This document shows, piece by piece, positions 1 through 11,581 of a stretch of DNA of 64,000 nucleotides. The notes under the pieces are model-generated. The model saw only the letters and a program-made list of their open reading frames with translations. It searched no databases and was not told the DNA's origin. The stretch spans positions 1-64,000 of the forward strand of contig CAXHWN010002676.1 of the NCBI GenBank assembly GCA_964020975.1. Reading direction: 5' to 3'. Position 1 is the first letter of the stretch. The number at the start of each line of letters is the position of its first letter. A program made the position numbers and the translations under genes. This DNA comes from Hermodice carunculata (lineage: Eukaryota; Annelida; Polychaeta; Eunicida; Amphinomidae).

Positions 1-2310
1 ATAAGTAATATTGACACTAGTCCTCCTGTGGGGAAAAGTGACCATCTAGTTGTTACATTCAATTTTAATTGCTATTCATCAACAAGCAACAGAGACAGGT
101 TAGTCTTCTTTTATGATAAGGGAAACTACTCAGGTATGGAAACAGAACTGGACATTGATTGGGGCTTACTATTACAGGGAAAAGATATTGAAGATTGTTG
201 GAAGATCTTTACAGAGAAATTGAACACAGCCATTAATAATCACATCCCGCACAAAATCATGCAAGCTCATAAAAAATCAAAAGTAATCTGGATCAATCAC
301 AAGGCGAAGAAAAAGCTAAGAAGGAAACAAAAAGCTTGGAAAAAGTATAAATTATCCAGATCACTTGATGACTATAATAGGTATGCCCAGGCTAGAAATC
401 AAGCAAGATAGGCAACACGAAAAGCTCTAAAAGATTATGAAAAACTAATCACCCTAAATGTTAAGAAAAATCCAAAATTATTTTGGAAATACGTCAAATC
501 TAAAGCCAAAACTAAGGAGAATATCCCTGACCTTGTGTCTGAACAGTCAAAAATTGCTAGCACCGATCATGATAAAGCTAAAATCTTGAATGAATTTTTC
601 AGTAGTGTCTTTACAGAAGAGGATACACAAAATATTCCTACAGTAAACATGAAAGTAGTAACTCAAGAGTTGCAAGACATCAAAATTGATGTAGATGACA
701 TATATAATAGACTCAAAAATTTAAAAGTAAACACCTCGGCGGGCCCGGACAACATTCATCCAAGAATATTGAAAGAACTTTCAACAGTGCTGAAACATCC
801 AATTCAACTAATTTTTCAACAGGCAATCAATGAAAGTAAAATTCCAAAAGACTGGAAACTTGCCAACATCACTGCAATTCACAAAAAGGGCCCCAAACAA
901 CTTCCAAGTAATTATAGACCCATTAGTCTGACTGCTGTACTGTGCAAGCTGCTGGAATCCATTATAAGGGCTGAAATAACGAAACACATGGAAAAATTTA
1001 ACTTGTTTGCTAAACAACAACATGGTTTTATTAAAGGTAGATCAACCATTACGCAGCTATTAGAATGCTTAGACCAATGGACTGATTGGTTTGAACAGGG
1101 AGTGCCAGTGGATGTTATTTATTTAGATTTTCGAAAGGCATTTGACTCTGTCCCACATCAACGTCTCCTAAAAAAGATAGAAAGTTACGGAATTACTGGG
1201 AAAGTATTATCATGGATAAGTGACTTTTTGTCTGACAGAAAACAGAGAGTATGTGTAAATGGAGCTCCTTCATCGTGGTCACAGGTAATCAGCGGCGTCC
1301 CTCAGGGAGTGTGTTGGGACCTTTGCCTTTTGTTATATATGTGAATGACATTCCTGAAGTTGTTAAATCATTCATTAAACTTTTTGCTGATGACATAAAA
1401 ATGTTCAAACCTGCAATTAACATTACTGATTGTATGGAGCTTCAGAACGACGTAAAGTGTTTACAACTATGGGAAAAACAATGGCAACTCACCTTTCAAC
1501 CTCCAAAATGTACAGTTTTGAGATTAGGAAATAACCATCCTGACTATCAATATGAAATGACTTCTTCAGATAGAAATATTAACCTAGCTGAATCAGTCGC
1601 TGAGAAAGATTAAGGGGTGTTAATCAGTAAGGATTTGTCATTTGATGATCATATACATAACATTGTGAAAAAGGCTAATCAAATAACCAGTCTTTTGTGG
1701 CGATCCTTTGAATATATCAATGAGGAAACCTTCCTACCTCTTTATAAATGTATGATTCGTTCACATCTGGAATATGCTGCACCTATATGGTCTCCAGGGA
1801 AGTGGGGACTGGTTGAGTTGATTGAATCTGTCCAGAGAAGAGCGACCAAGAGGGTACCAGGTTTAAGTGATTTATCATATGAGGACAGGCTGAGAACACT
1901 CAGATTGCCTACTCTGGTTTACAGGAGATTAAGAGGTGACCTCATTTGTGCTTACAAGTACACGCATGGGGAATACTATGATCTGGATATCTGCTTACCA
2001 CCCTTCCTGGAAAATGCAAGATCTAGAGGTCACTCATTGAGACTTTTAAAAATAAGGAACATTTCGAATGTTCGTAAATATTTCTTTGGTCAAAGGATTT
2101 CAGACTGGTGGAATACATTACCGAGTGACATTGTACATGCTCCTGACATATTAACATTTAAAAATAAGTTAGATTCACATTTTAAGGACCATCCAGTTTT
2201 GTATACTTATAGAGCACTAGATCATCCTCTTAAACCCAATATGACAATTGTGTAATGAACTGTGAGCGGCTTATATGGAATAACATTTCCTACCAAGCCG
2301 TAATTATCTA
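1..2310 (+). mobile_element. CR1/Jockey-group LINE, 3' part
   Basis: The reading frames from the first bases to 2255 encode the end of an APE-type endonuclease followed by a reverse transcriptase, so this is a non-LTR retrotransposon whose 5' part lies outside the window. A short 3' non-coding tail runs from 2256 to about 2310, where the sequence changes abruptly into the 3' half of an H1 repeat. The LINE therefore probably inserted into that repeat. No poly-A tail is obvious, which fits CR1-type elements better than L1. The clade call rests on motif style only. Confidence 0.85.
28..2255 (+). pseudogene. LINE ORF2: endonuclease tail and reverse transcriptase, lightly broken
   Basis: Residues 4-6 of the first block read SDH, the conserved end motif of APE endonucleases. 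The reverse transcriptase block holds the AGPDNIHP region, the GFIKGRST region, motif A (YLDFRKAFD), the SGVPQG segment, and motif C (LFADD near 1389). The thumb and C-terminal region reads on to TGA-free sequence ending at the stop at 2253-2255. Only three lesions are visible: an in-frame TAG at 409-411, a one-base frame change near 1305 between PQG and SVLGP, and an in-frame TAA at 1611-1613 where LGVLISKD would be expected. The rest is open, so the copy is fairly young. It copies RNA into DNA at a nicked target in the nucleus. Confidence 0.85.
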
Positions 2311-2311
2311 A

Positions 2312-2714
2312 TAATTCAAATGGTCATGCTTCAGTGATTTTTGGATTTTTATTGAATTATTTTGTACTTTTTTGGGGGCAAATCTTAAAAAATCTTCTTC
2401 TCCGAAATCGCTCACCCAATTGCTTTGATATCACACAGAGATACTCCTAGGGACTCCTAGTTCTGAATTTGTTCACCAGGTGGCACTGTAATCTTTTTCT
2501 ATTTTCAGGTGCTTGTTGGAAAATACACCATTCTTATTGATTACTATGCAAGTCATTGGTCATTTCAATGCATATTCACACTTTTGACTTCATCTCCGAA
2601 ACTGTTTGCCACATTCACTTCAAACTTGCTGGCAGTGTACAGTAGATGTGTCTGTACCATATCTGTTCAAGCATAGGTCAGCTGAGCATTGGCTGTTCAC
2701 ACAGCCCTCTTGTT
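2312..2714 (+). mobile_element. H1a Helentron-like repeat, 3' part
   Basis: The stretch matches the interior of the H1 copies at 26.3-30 kb (TTGCTTTGATATCACACAG, then a CACCAGGTGGC segment). It ends in the H1a 3' signature at 2677-2714: TCAGCTGAGC, the hairpin arms GGCTG and CAGCC around TTCACA, then CCTCTTGTT. The 5' part was displaced by the LINE. No reading frame is conserved. Confidence 0.75.
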
Positions 2715-4071
2715 ACTTGTCCTGACTGAAAATATACTTGTCCCCAAAATAGGATTTTGCCTCAGTGTAAGCCCTGAGGGTAGGTAGGCTATGTGGCTGC
2801 TTATTCCCCAATTTTTATGTGACTGTAACTAGAGAAAGAAAAGTGTGAGTGACTGGTTTGGGATGATTGCAGGTAGTCACTATTCATTGATAAAGAAGGT
2901 AGCACAAATGTCCATGGTCTGTAAGCAATGTAGCCAAGGACACTAGCAACTGCACCATTCATGAGAACGAAAATAAAGTACACTGCATAATGGACAGATC
3001 TAGATTTTCAAAGTCAGAGTAGCCAAAATTGGAAATATAGACATAATTAACAAAGATTCTGCTGTGGCCCATTAAGAATTCATTTCGAAATTTCTTAAGC
3101 CAAATTCAGGAAACATTAGCATTTTGCTAAGGGTTAAAGGAGTCCCCTGCATATAGCAAGTATATCATACACATTTACACAGTCAAATTACTAGAAGTTA
3201 AGCAAACCAAAAATAACACAATCACTGATACTTACATAATACAGAAAACAAAGCATGTGGAGATAAAAAGGGCAGGTGAGAACTTTGAGGAAAAAGAAAA
3301 TGATGGGCTGGGTTAGTGAATGAGGGAACACTCTTCCATTTCTCCCCCAATATTACTGACCAATCATGTGTTTCACTAGAGTAAAAGAGGGTGCTGTTTG
3401 ACATTGTACATCTGGCTTTTAATTAGTTCCATGAATTTTGCTGGTTTCATGGCGTAAATTGACATAGGATTAAAAAAAAATCTGCGTTGCATCTGACGGT
3501 AACGTGTTCTGAGAAACTCCAGAACCCTTCTACACAATGATCTAAGACAATTTTGCTGGATTACTCCATTTTTACTGTCACTCATATGGTGGCTGAATGT
3601 GACCAGCACCTATTGACTCCATAGACAATAAAAAACCCACTGACATTGTGTGAGCCAGGGTTACGTCAGCTCCATCCCATACAAAATCAACGTTGTGTGA
3701 TTGGCAGGAAAGTTTGTAAACATGGCTGACTGATTTTCCTCTTACCTCTTTGACAGCAGAAAAATCCCTTCATGGGATTTTTCTGCTGTCATTGCTTCAG
3801 TGAAGCAAAACAAATATGAGCAATTCCAGTACTCGGGATAAGGGGCCGTATCACATTTATCGTTCATCCTGGACGCAAAACTTTACATTTGAGATGAACG
3901 CAGATGCAGCAGCTAATTAGTTCATCCCAAACCCTGCTGGACGCAGCGGGAGGAACGCAGACGATTTCAGACCATGTTAGTGGAACGCAGGCCAGCAGCA
4001 CACCTGCAGAGACGAACGCAGGGTGACTTTCTACGGGACGAACCATGCACTGTTCAAAGCCAAGCTATTAT
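2715..4071. other. unassigned intergenic or intronic stretch
   Basis: I see no exon, RNA gene or known repeat here except the hairpin at 3751-3791. Open frames of 60-77 codons on the minus strand (2801-2983, 3222-3404, 3376-3609, 3864-4046) show no family resemblance and are at the length expected by chance. Confidence 0.5.
3751..3791. repeat. perfect 18-bp inverted repeat (hairpin)
   Basis: TGACAGCAGAAAAATCCC at 3751-3768 is followed by TTCAT and then its exact reverse complement at 3774-3791. The stem is perfect and the loop is 5 nt. It is not part of the 3' signature of any repeat family seen here. Confidence 0.9.
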
Positions 4072-4480
4072 TGTCCCCCGCCACCAAAGGTGGCATAGGG
4101 GGACATAGAGTTAGTGAGGATAGGGGGCCTGCCGTCCGTCCGTGCGTCTGTCCGGGAGCATATCTTTTGAACCCTAAGATATAGAATAATGAAATTTATA
4201 CCAGAGATGCATCATACCATGGGCATGTGCACTGTGTATTGTTTTTGACCTTGACCTATTTTCAAGGTCACAGAGCCCAAGAACATATCCATTTTCGCGT
4301 AGAGCCTAAGAACATATCCATTTACGTGCATCTGGCAGCATATCTCTAGAACCCTTAGAGATGGAATAATGAAATTTATACCAGAGATGCATCATACCAA
4401 GGACATGTGTGCCATATATTGTTTTTGACCTTGACCTATTTTCAAGGTCACAGGGCCCAAGAACATATCAATTTTTCGTG
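4072..4480 (+). mobile_element. H2 Helentron-like repeat, 5' end with two core units
   Basis: It opens with a palindrome (TGTCCCCC ... GGGGGACA, 4072-4105) that contains an inner CCACC/GGTGG pair. A CCGTCCGTCC-type microsatellite follows at about 4130-4155, and then two tandem units of about 180 bp (GAAATTTATACCAGAGATGC recurs at 4191 and 4371). Each unit carries TGACCTTGA ... TCAAGGTCA. The 3' hairpin typical of H2 is not present, so the copy is truncated near 4480. Confidence 0.65.
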
Positions 4481-4612
4481 CATCCAAACGTGCTTTTTTA
4501 TGGTATAGCTTACTTCTGTATTCTCATGCTTTGAATACTTGCTTGTAGTGGCACCTACCCTATGTGTAGTGGCACCTATCCCTGCGTGTATAATGGCACC
4601 CTTTAAAGCATG

Positions 4613-4690
4613 TACAACTTTTAGCAACTTATAGCATGAAGCTACAACTTTAAGCAACTTATAGCATGAAGCTACAACTTTTAGCAATTC
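4613..4690. repeat. 30-bp tandem repeat, about 2.6 units
   Basis: The unit TACAACTTTTAGCAACTTAT plus AGCATGAAGC recurs three times with one or two changes. It has no coding content. Confidence 0.8.
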
Positions 4691-5264
4691 ACTTTTGTCA
4701 CTTTACATTAAACCGCAAGTATGTATTCAAGCAAGTAGTTTAAGTACCATTATATTGCCATGACTATCCTATTTGAAACATGATTTTCACTATGTATGAT
4801 TGTGATATATTTTTCATGTCCCAATGTTATAGCTATAGCATTTTCTCCATGTTCTTTGTACATACCATATCATATATTAAGGAACAAACTTGGTATATGA
4901 TATCATACATGTAATTTTATGCCCAGGTGGTGCATCCTTTCAACAAGTGCAACCACTTTTGCAACTGTTTGCCCCACTTGATGTTATATTGTATAGGCCC
5001 TATGTGTGGCATTAAGAAATACTGTGGTGGGGACGCAAATCCTTTGGATCACTGTGCACTTGTTAGTACAGGCCCCATCTGAGATACCTGAGTGACATGC
5101 TTAGTTTGAGACGAATGTAAGAGCAAGCGCCAAGCATATTGATGCGGGCTTGGAATACATGCCTCACTTCCTCCATAATATATATTTTTTTGATGAACTC
5201 ACGGCTTAACTTTGGCCCTTCCTGTCAGTAAAGTTGTTTTTCCAGAGGCCATATCCAAAAAATG

Positions 5265-5281
5265 CCCCCCCCCCCCCCCCC
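5265..5281. repeat. poly-C tract
   Basis: An uninterrupted run of 17 C. Length may be unreliable in the assembly. Confidence 0.9.
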
Positions 5282-5455
5282 GTTGTTATTATTTTCATTC
5301 ATCAGTATTTCAGACTGCAGTTTTTTTAAGTCATTTGTAACACATTTTCCAAGAACACAATGTCGCAAAACAATCATATTTGAATTAAATTAACTCCTCG
5401 TTTAACCCTACTGTGTTCCCCGCCTTCATTTTATGTCGCCGATTTAATTTAAGGG

Positions 5456-5458
<3 letters not shown>

Positions 5459-5507
<49 letters not shown>

Positions 5508-5510
5508 TAT
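5459..5510. repeat. (TA)n(CA)n microsatellite
   Basis: A pure TA run passes into a short CA run. Confidence 0.9.
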
Positions 5511-6960
5511 ATGTATACACAGTACCAAATGAAAGTCATTTTAACACCTCCACGCGCGACTCTGGCGCTGCCCAAGGCAGCAGCGGCAGCAGACAGAGCA
5601 CTTTCAGCACCCGCACCTGCTCGGACTTGGGCAAGTTACCGTGTGGACATGCTGCACCTTTATTTTGGGATCCAGGATCTAACAAGTCCAAGTGACAGAT
5701 CGGGTCAACTGTGTGTGCCGTGTAACTTTAAAAACACACACACACAAATTACAAAACCGGGTGACTTGAGTGGACTTCATCAAAAATACTATCGTCCAGG
5801 GTTAAGATTTTATTGCCAATGAAATAATAGGCAGCCTACAATGTAGCGCAGCTGTTTCCCTGAGGCTGCTTGGCACTACCGTGGTCTTGCCTTGGAATCG
5901 AATCATTCACCTTCAATTTTGTTCTGACACTTTCCTTACCCTTCATCTCCCCAGCATTAAATGTGATATAACAACAGCAAAAACATTGCCATGACAAAAC
6001 AAAGACTGCAATTATAGTGACGACTCAAAATAATGACACGACAAAGATGGTCACACCAAAATGCCCACATGTCAAAATATTGTTATATCAGAAAAACGAT
6101 AGGTCAAGGTTAGTGAGTGGTCACACGACTGAGAAACTTCAATGACGTAATGCAACAATAACAGACAATAAAGCCAACAAATGATCGGCACAGTCAAGCA
6201 CCTGGTGGGCCTAACTTGTGTATGCATGATGACCACCGCTTTATGATCAACACCAGAGATTGACACATACACACATTTCTTGTTTGTGTAATTTGAGATC
6301 TTACACGAGTTACATGACCAGAGATGACTGAGCCAGCATCATTCATAAGTCATCTGAGCTGTCAGTACTATTTTGACAATGTATACATCCTTGATTTCCC
6401 ATTATGAATCAGATGAATTTGTTTTTGCCTTTCTCTTCTCTGCCAAGTAATTGTGAATGTAAGAAAACACGGCGATTCAGGAATTTATTCAATATAGGCC
6501 TAATGTGTAACTATGTGCCTAAATAATTCCATGCCTGATATAGGTATCAAATGCAGGTGAATGCAAAATGTCAGTCAGTTACCATTTTGCTCACAGGGGC
6601 TTTGCAGTAGGCCTCAAGGCGGGCTCGAAACAGTTGCACAACACTCTTATCAAAAATTGACCAGAAGAAGAGGGCTGTCACGTGTTATTTATTGTTAAAT
6701 AAAATATATGTTCATTTAAAGTCAAGTGGAAGCTAATAGTAGTTCTTCTGCATACACATTTTTGGAGAAAATACCTGCCGTGATGCCCTATGGACATTGA
6801 TGGACTCGTCTTGTAGTCATGGGTGACCACAGCATGACAAGAAAAGTGTGCTGCGGTTGGTCACGTGATCAAAACTTTCCTGACACTGGTTGTTTATAAA
6901 TAGAAATGACAGGCTGCGTGCTTGGCTTGCCGCCAGAAAATAAGTCGAAACTTTTTTTTT

Positions 6961-6976
6961 ACTTTATTTATTTATT

Positions 6977-7071
<95 letters not shown>
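6961..7071. repeat. (TTTA)n(TTA)n microsatellite
   Basis: A few TTTA units lead into about 30 uninterrupted TTA units. The poly-leucine open frame across it is an artefact. Confidence 0.95.
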
Positions 7072-7072
<1 letters not shown>

Positions 7073-8713
7073 GAGCCATGAAAGTTATCTTTGTGTACTT
7101 TCTAATCAGAATCAGTGTGGAAGTAATCTGTTGTACGGTTTGTGATCCACAGGCACAGTGGTACGCCTACAAATCAGTATGAAACTTGAAAGTGAAAGTG
7201 CACCCTGACCAGGCATCCAGCTCAAGCATATGGCCTCACGCAGCCACACTCCCAGAGCACAAAATTTCAGTTCTTTTCGTTGTTATACTCCCACTTGAAT
7301 ACAACATGTGCATGTATTATGGCAGTATATCAAACGCCCAGGATAGATACATCTTAATTCGTTACAGTTAGGCTAGAAATGCTTTAGTTCTACAAAACGC
7401 GTGAAAGTCGCAAACATTACAAAAATTGCATCATTAGAAAACTAATTTGGCAGCGACAATGACTGTCAACAAAAATAATGTGGCTCTTAAAGAGTTAATT
7501 CTGTCACTGCCAAGCAGAAGGAAAAAGAGAATGAAACTAACAAAAAAGACTTGTCAATGCCGGCATTAATTCTTGTCAGATAATTTCCTTGTGGCCACAT
7601 CCTCGCGGAATCAACAGAAGTGAACATTTGTCCGAGGAGATATTGAAATATTTCAAAATGCACCTGTTATATGCCCATCTAGTGAAAAATACATATAAAC
7701 ATACCAAAGTCCATGATTTCTTCAAAATGTGTCAAAATTTGTCGGACTTTGTAAATTCTTGAGTTTTCATTTTTTATCTCTGACTAAAATTTTGCTTGGG
7801 AAAAAAAAACTGAAAAAATGAGCAGCCCCAGTTTTATTTTATTTTTATTTCGAGGACTGCACCACAAAAAACATCCAAAAGACCCGTAAACTAAGGAATA
7901 AAAAATGAAAGGCCTAAATTCGAAATGATACCCGTGTCCGCGACACCTGAGCCAGGATACTTCAGTTTTCGTGCCGTAACTCGATAAAACAAATGTGCGA
8001 ATAAAGGAGATTAACTTCAAAGCCCAAGATTGAGTCTGTAAATGTGGACCAAAATCAAATATCATGATATTTGCAACATCTGCTTGTTGCAAGAAACAAT
8101 AGGCCTGCTCTTAAAATAAGTCGATACGTTCAGTGGTAACTACGATGATACACCCAAGGGTGTATCAACGTATTACCACTGAGTAAATAAACTATATTTG
8201 AACCAGAAATATTCACACAAATTATACACGTTCCTGAATTAATATGATCTGACACTGACTTCATTGTCTTTATTGTTAATTTTTGAACAGAAATACGGAG
8301 TGAAAGGATTCGCTGTTGCTGGTCAGTACATCCGTGTGTGAACTAGGCCTAAGCAAAATAACCAGTTCCAGAGAAGATTTAGTCTAACCCTAACGAATTT
8401 CAATATGTATGATGCTTTATTAATCAGAAACATCAATTTTAAATTTATGTGAAGCAGATATGAGAACTACCCCCCGCAAAAAGAGTAATTTCCGTATCTG
8501 ATTTGTCAAGCAAAGCTGTGCATGTGGCATGGAGATCTTGATCATAATCAGTTGTCTTCAGCAAAAAAGAATTCTTTCAGCTTTGTTAAGAGTGTCTGTC
8601 TATTTTCAAATCCTGACTTAATATGTCGAGGAATACATTTTCAGTCTTATCCACATCCGGCCCAGGACGAAATGATTACATGTCCACTGCAAATTGCACA
8701 GTGCCGATTTTTG

Positions 8714-9600
8714 ACCAAAATAGTGATAGGCCTACCAATTCTCTTTTTTTTTAAATTTTTGTGGAAGATATAAAATTTTGATTTTGAGTGGTTAGGCCTA
8801 TACATACTGGAAACACGTTAGTCTGTATTTAATGAATAATATTTCAAAAGTTGAGAGGACAGGTTTAAATTCACCAGTTACTTTTTGTAGGTGACTGCCT
8901 GCCTCAAGTCAGGAGTGAAATTTGTTTCTTCACATTGGTGTTGGAAGATGAATGTTGATGCTTTGGTAACTTTGGAATCTCTTTGCTGTCAGTGTTGGGT
9001 TTGATATTTGTGAATATGGGTCATGTTTTTTTACATAAGGGTATCATACAAGAGATGTCCGTCTGTAGAACTTCAATTGTATAGTGAGGGACTTGTAGAA
9101 GTCTGCTCCTTGCATTTGATACTCTATAACAGTGATTCAATTACTCAACTTATCAATTACATAATGTTCCAGATTCATAGATATCACAAAAATGATATAG
9201 GCCTACTTTCTACTTTTGCTATAAACTCAGCTGACAAACTAGTCAGAAGAACCAAAATAGTGATAGGCCTACCAATTCTTTTTTTATTTTTGTGGAAAAA
9301 ATAAAATTCGGATTTTGAGTGGTTGGGCCTATACATACTGGAAACATAGTCTGTATTTAATGAATAATATTTCAAAGGTCGAGAGGATCGGTTTAAAATC
9401 ACCAGTTGCCTTTCGTGGGTTACTGCCTGTATCAAGTCAGGAGTGAAATTTGTTTCTTTACAATGGTATTGGAAGATGAATGTTAATGCTTTGGTAACTT
9501 TGGAATCTCTTTGCTGTCATTGTCAGGTTTGATATTCGTGAATATGGGTTATGTTTTTTTACATAAGTGTATCATACTAGAGACGGTCATCCACAATTCA
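8714..9600 (+). repeat. direct duplication (period about 536 bp) of H1b interior
   Basis: The block beginning CAAAATAGTGATAGGCCTAC at about 8714 recurs at about 9250, with the same following text (GGCCTATACATACTGGAAAC, then TTTGGAATCTCTTTGCTGTC). The same text recurs at 40060-40390 inside the H1b copy that carries the hAT transposon. At 9155-9175 this copy reads straight through (ATTACATAATGTTCC) where the copy at 35.7-40 kb is split by the hAT element, so it is a natural uninterrupted paralogue of that insertion site. Confidence 0.8.
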
Positions 9601-9714
9601 CATTTTCGACCTCTTCTCCAAACTGTCGGCCAGATTTACCTCAAACTCACTGGGGATGTACCTTGGGTGTGTCTCTGCAAAGTTTATTCGAAAGGTCGCA
9701 CCCCAGTGAATTTA

Positions 9715-10258
9715 ACCCTTCGGCCTCATGAGGCCAACGGGTATTGTCGTACCCAGCGCCCTCCGTCTGTCCGTCTGTCTTTCCCATAGTTTTACCACCA
9801 TAACTTCAGAAATTTCTGAGACAGGACTTTCAAATTGCACATGATAGTACACTCCTATGTGGCCTACTTTGTGTGCAAGCATAGTTGACCTTGACGTAAT
9901 TCTCAAGGTCACACACTGGTCACATGTGCTAAGCAAGGTTACCGCTCTAACTATTGAAAGCCTGCATCTAGCAATCTAAATCTTACACAAAAGAAGCTTC
10001 ATAGAGTGATCTAGAAGCTTATAGAAAATCAAGGTCATAGCTCTATATTTGAACTACTTTTTGAGGTCAAAGATCAAGTGCACAATGGTGATATTGGCAT
10101 AAGTAAGGAAGTATTCAAGGCAGTCAACTGAAATTTTATACACTCATGTATCATAAGCAAAAAATGTTTCATGAATCAAAAGTAGGTCACTAGGTCAAGT
10201 ATCTGGGTCACAGTGACCTATTCATTGAAATTTTGTTTACCCACGATAACTTCAGAAG
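9715..10258 (+). mobile_element. H3 Helentron-like repeat, 5' part
   Basis: It starts with the H3 signature (ACCCTTCGGCCTCATGAGGCC), a palindrome followed by GGGTATTGTCG and a CCGTCTGTCCGTCTGTC tract. It continues with the TTTTACCACCATAACTTCAG unit and a TGACCTTGA ... TCAAGGTCA palindrome. It stops at the second repeat unit, where the fold-back sequence begins. Confidence 0.8.
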
Positions 10259-10683
10259 CGTTTGTTCAATTATCTTACATTCATTAGTGTTTAGGCCTGT
10301 TCTTATGCCACAAGATTTGGGGAGGCCTGAAACATACAATGTGAAAAACCTGACAACGCTCAGCAAAAAAAAAATCCATTTCCAATTTCAATAAAAAAAA
10401 AAACCAAATCAAAATGTGCAGATAGGTATATTCTTTGATAAAAATTAACATTCCTCTTTATTGAGCGACAAAATTATTTGTTGAAATCTAAAAATGTTAA
10501 TTTTTATCAAATAATATACCTATTTGCACATTTAGATTTTTTTTATTTTGATTGAAAATGGAAATGGATTTTTTTTTTCAGAGTGTTGTCAGGTTTTTCA
10601 CATTGTATGTTTCAGGCGTACCCAAATCTTGTGGCATAAGAACAGGCCTAAACACTAATGAATGTAAGATAATTGAACAAAAT
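10258..10683. repeat. long fold-back repeat, arms about 180-200 bp
   Basis: The left arm runs inward from TTTGTTCAATTATCTTACAT (10260), and the right arm ends with its reverse complement at 10683. The arms agree closely over nearly their whole length, including the GTTTAGGCCTGTTCTTATGC segment and an A-rich stretch, with small length differences in the A-runs. They meet at a centre of about 50 bp near 10450-10500. It is inserted into or abuts an H3 copy. No transposase frame lies inside and I could not define a target duplication, so it may be a fold-back MITE or an inverted duplication. Confidence 0.85.
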
Positions 10684-11581
10684 GTGTTGATTTACCAGTA
10701 TCACAGCACGTGCCATGCATACGAGCGATTATTCACAGACATGGCGACTTCTGGTAAGCAGCAGAAGTTACGTTGCCAATGACTTTTGACCAGAAAATCG
10801 TCTTTTCCTCTTAAACACAGTACGATACTGCAATGAAATCATCATCAATGTATTTTTAAGAGAATATGGAACAAATTGATACAATTTACATGGGCGTATC
10901 GCGATGAAAAAGCAACTTTTGTTGCGGAGGTAATATTCAGTCACTACTTAAGGATTGAATGATCAGCGGGAAAGAGCGCACATGGGCCGATACGTCAACA
11001 TTGATACCTCATTCTGAAATACCAATAATTTTTATCATGATTCAATGTAAGTTTTTAAATTTTAAAAAGCCCGCAAAAGAGGACTTTGTCTGAGTAAGGT
11101 AGTGGTGTTGCCTTTTGAAACGATAGGAGCCGCACAGTTCGCAGCGCCCTCACGCGAGTCTAGCATTGCTACCATCACAAGGGAATATGCGGTGTTGATT
11201 ACAATACTCTGTGCCTCATCAACTCACCCAGGAATGGTGCCTCTACCCTTAACTGGGTCACTAAAATGGCTGAGATTACATCATAATGTGTGAAAGTTTG
11301 AGGGTCAGCTTATCACTGGCCAAGGCTTTTGTTTTCCTTGGTAATCCACGGCAAACATGGCATACCGAGCGCCATGTTTGTCACAGCTGTGAGTCAGGGT
11401 GGTTCATGTGTACATGTACTCTACACGTGACCGCTGTTGACCAATCAGCCACAAGCTAGCTGGAACAGAACTTCTGCGTTTGCTGGGGAGTCACTTCTCA
11501 TACCCATGGTAGCAGTCACTCAAGGAAGTTGAATAGTTGGTGGCTGAGAAAGAATTTATTGTGAACAGTTCATGTGCAGCC
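10684..11581. other. unassigned stretch upstream of the pogo transposase
   Basis: No repeat family or exon is recognised. It includes a CCAAT box (GACCAATCAGCC, about 11440) and moderately GC-rich text from 11330 to 11560 that could be the 5' leader or promoter of the transposon downstream. I did not find a pogo-type terminal repeat here. Confidence 0.35.

Larger units (their letters stand above)
4481..8713. other. unassigned stretch with simple repeats
   Basis: No gene is recognisable. A slightly GC-rich patch at 5545-5800 has an open frame (5511-5822) whose start lies in a TA/CA microsatellite and whose product is of low complexity; I do not call it a gene. The rest is AT-rich with TAGGCCTA words. 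Simple repeats inside are listed separately. Confidence 0.4.

Noticed and set aside
5511-5822. a 103-residue protein in a GC-richer patch
   Set aside because: The start codon is in a microsatellite, the Ala/Pro-rich part is of low complexity and no splice or promoter signal supports it.
6906-7145. poly-leucine protein
   Set aside because: Translation of a TTA microsatellite.
10741-10753. ATGGCGACTTCTG followed by GTAAGC as the first exon of the RPC7-like gene
   Set aside because: Only four codons, no family resemblance, and RPC7 N-termini usually continue with a Gly/Arg-rich segment. The motif combination is too short to support.
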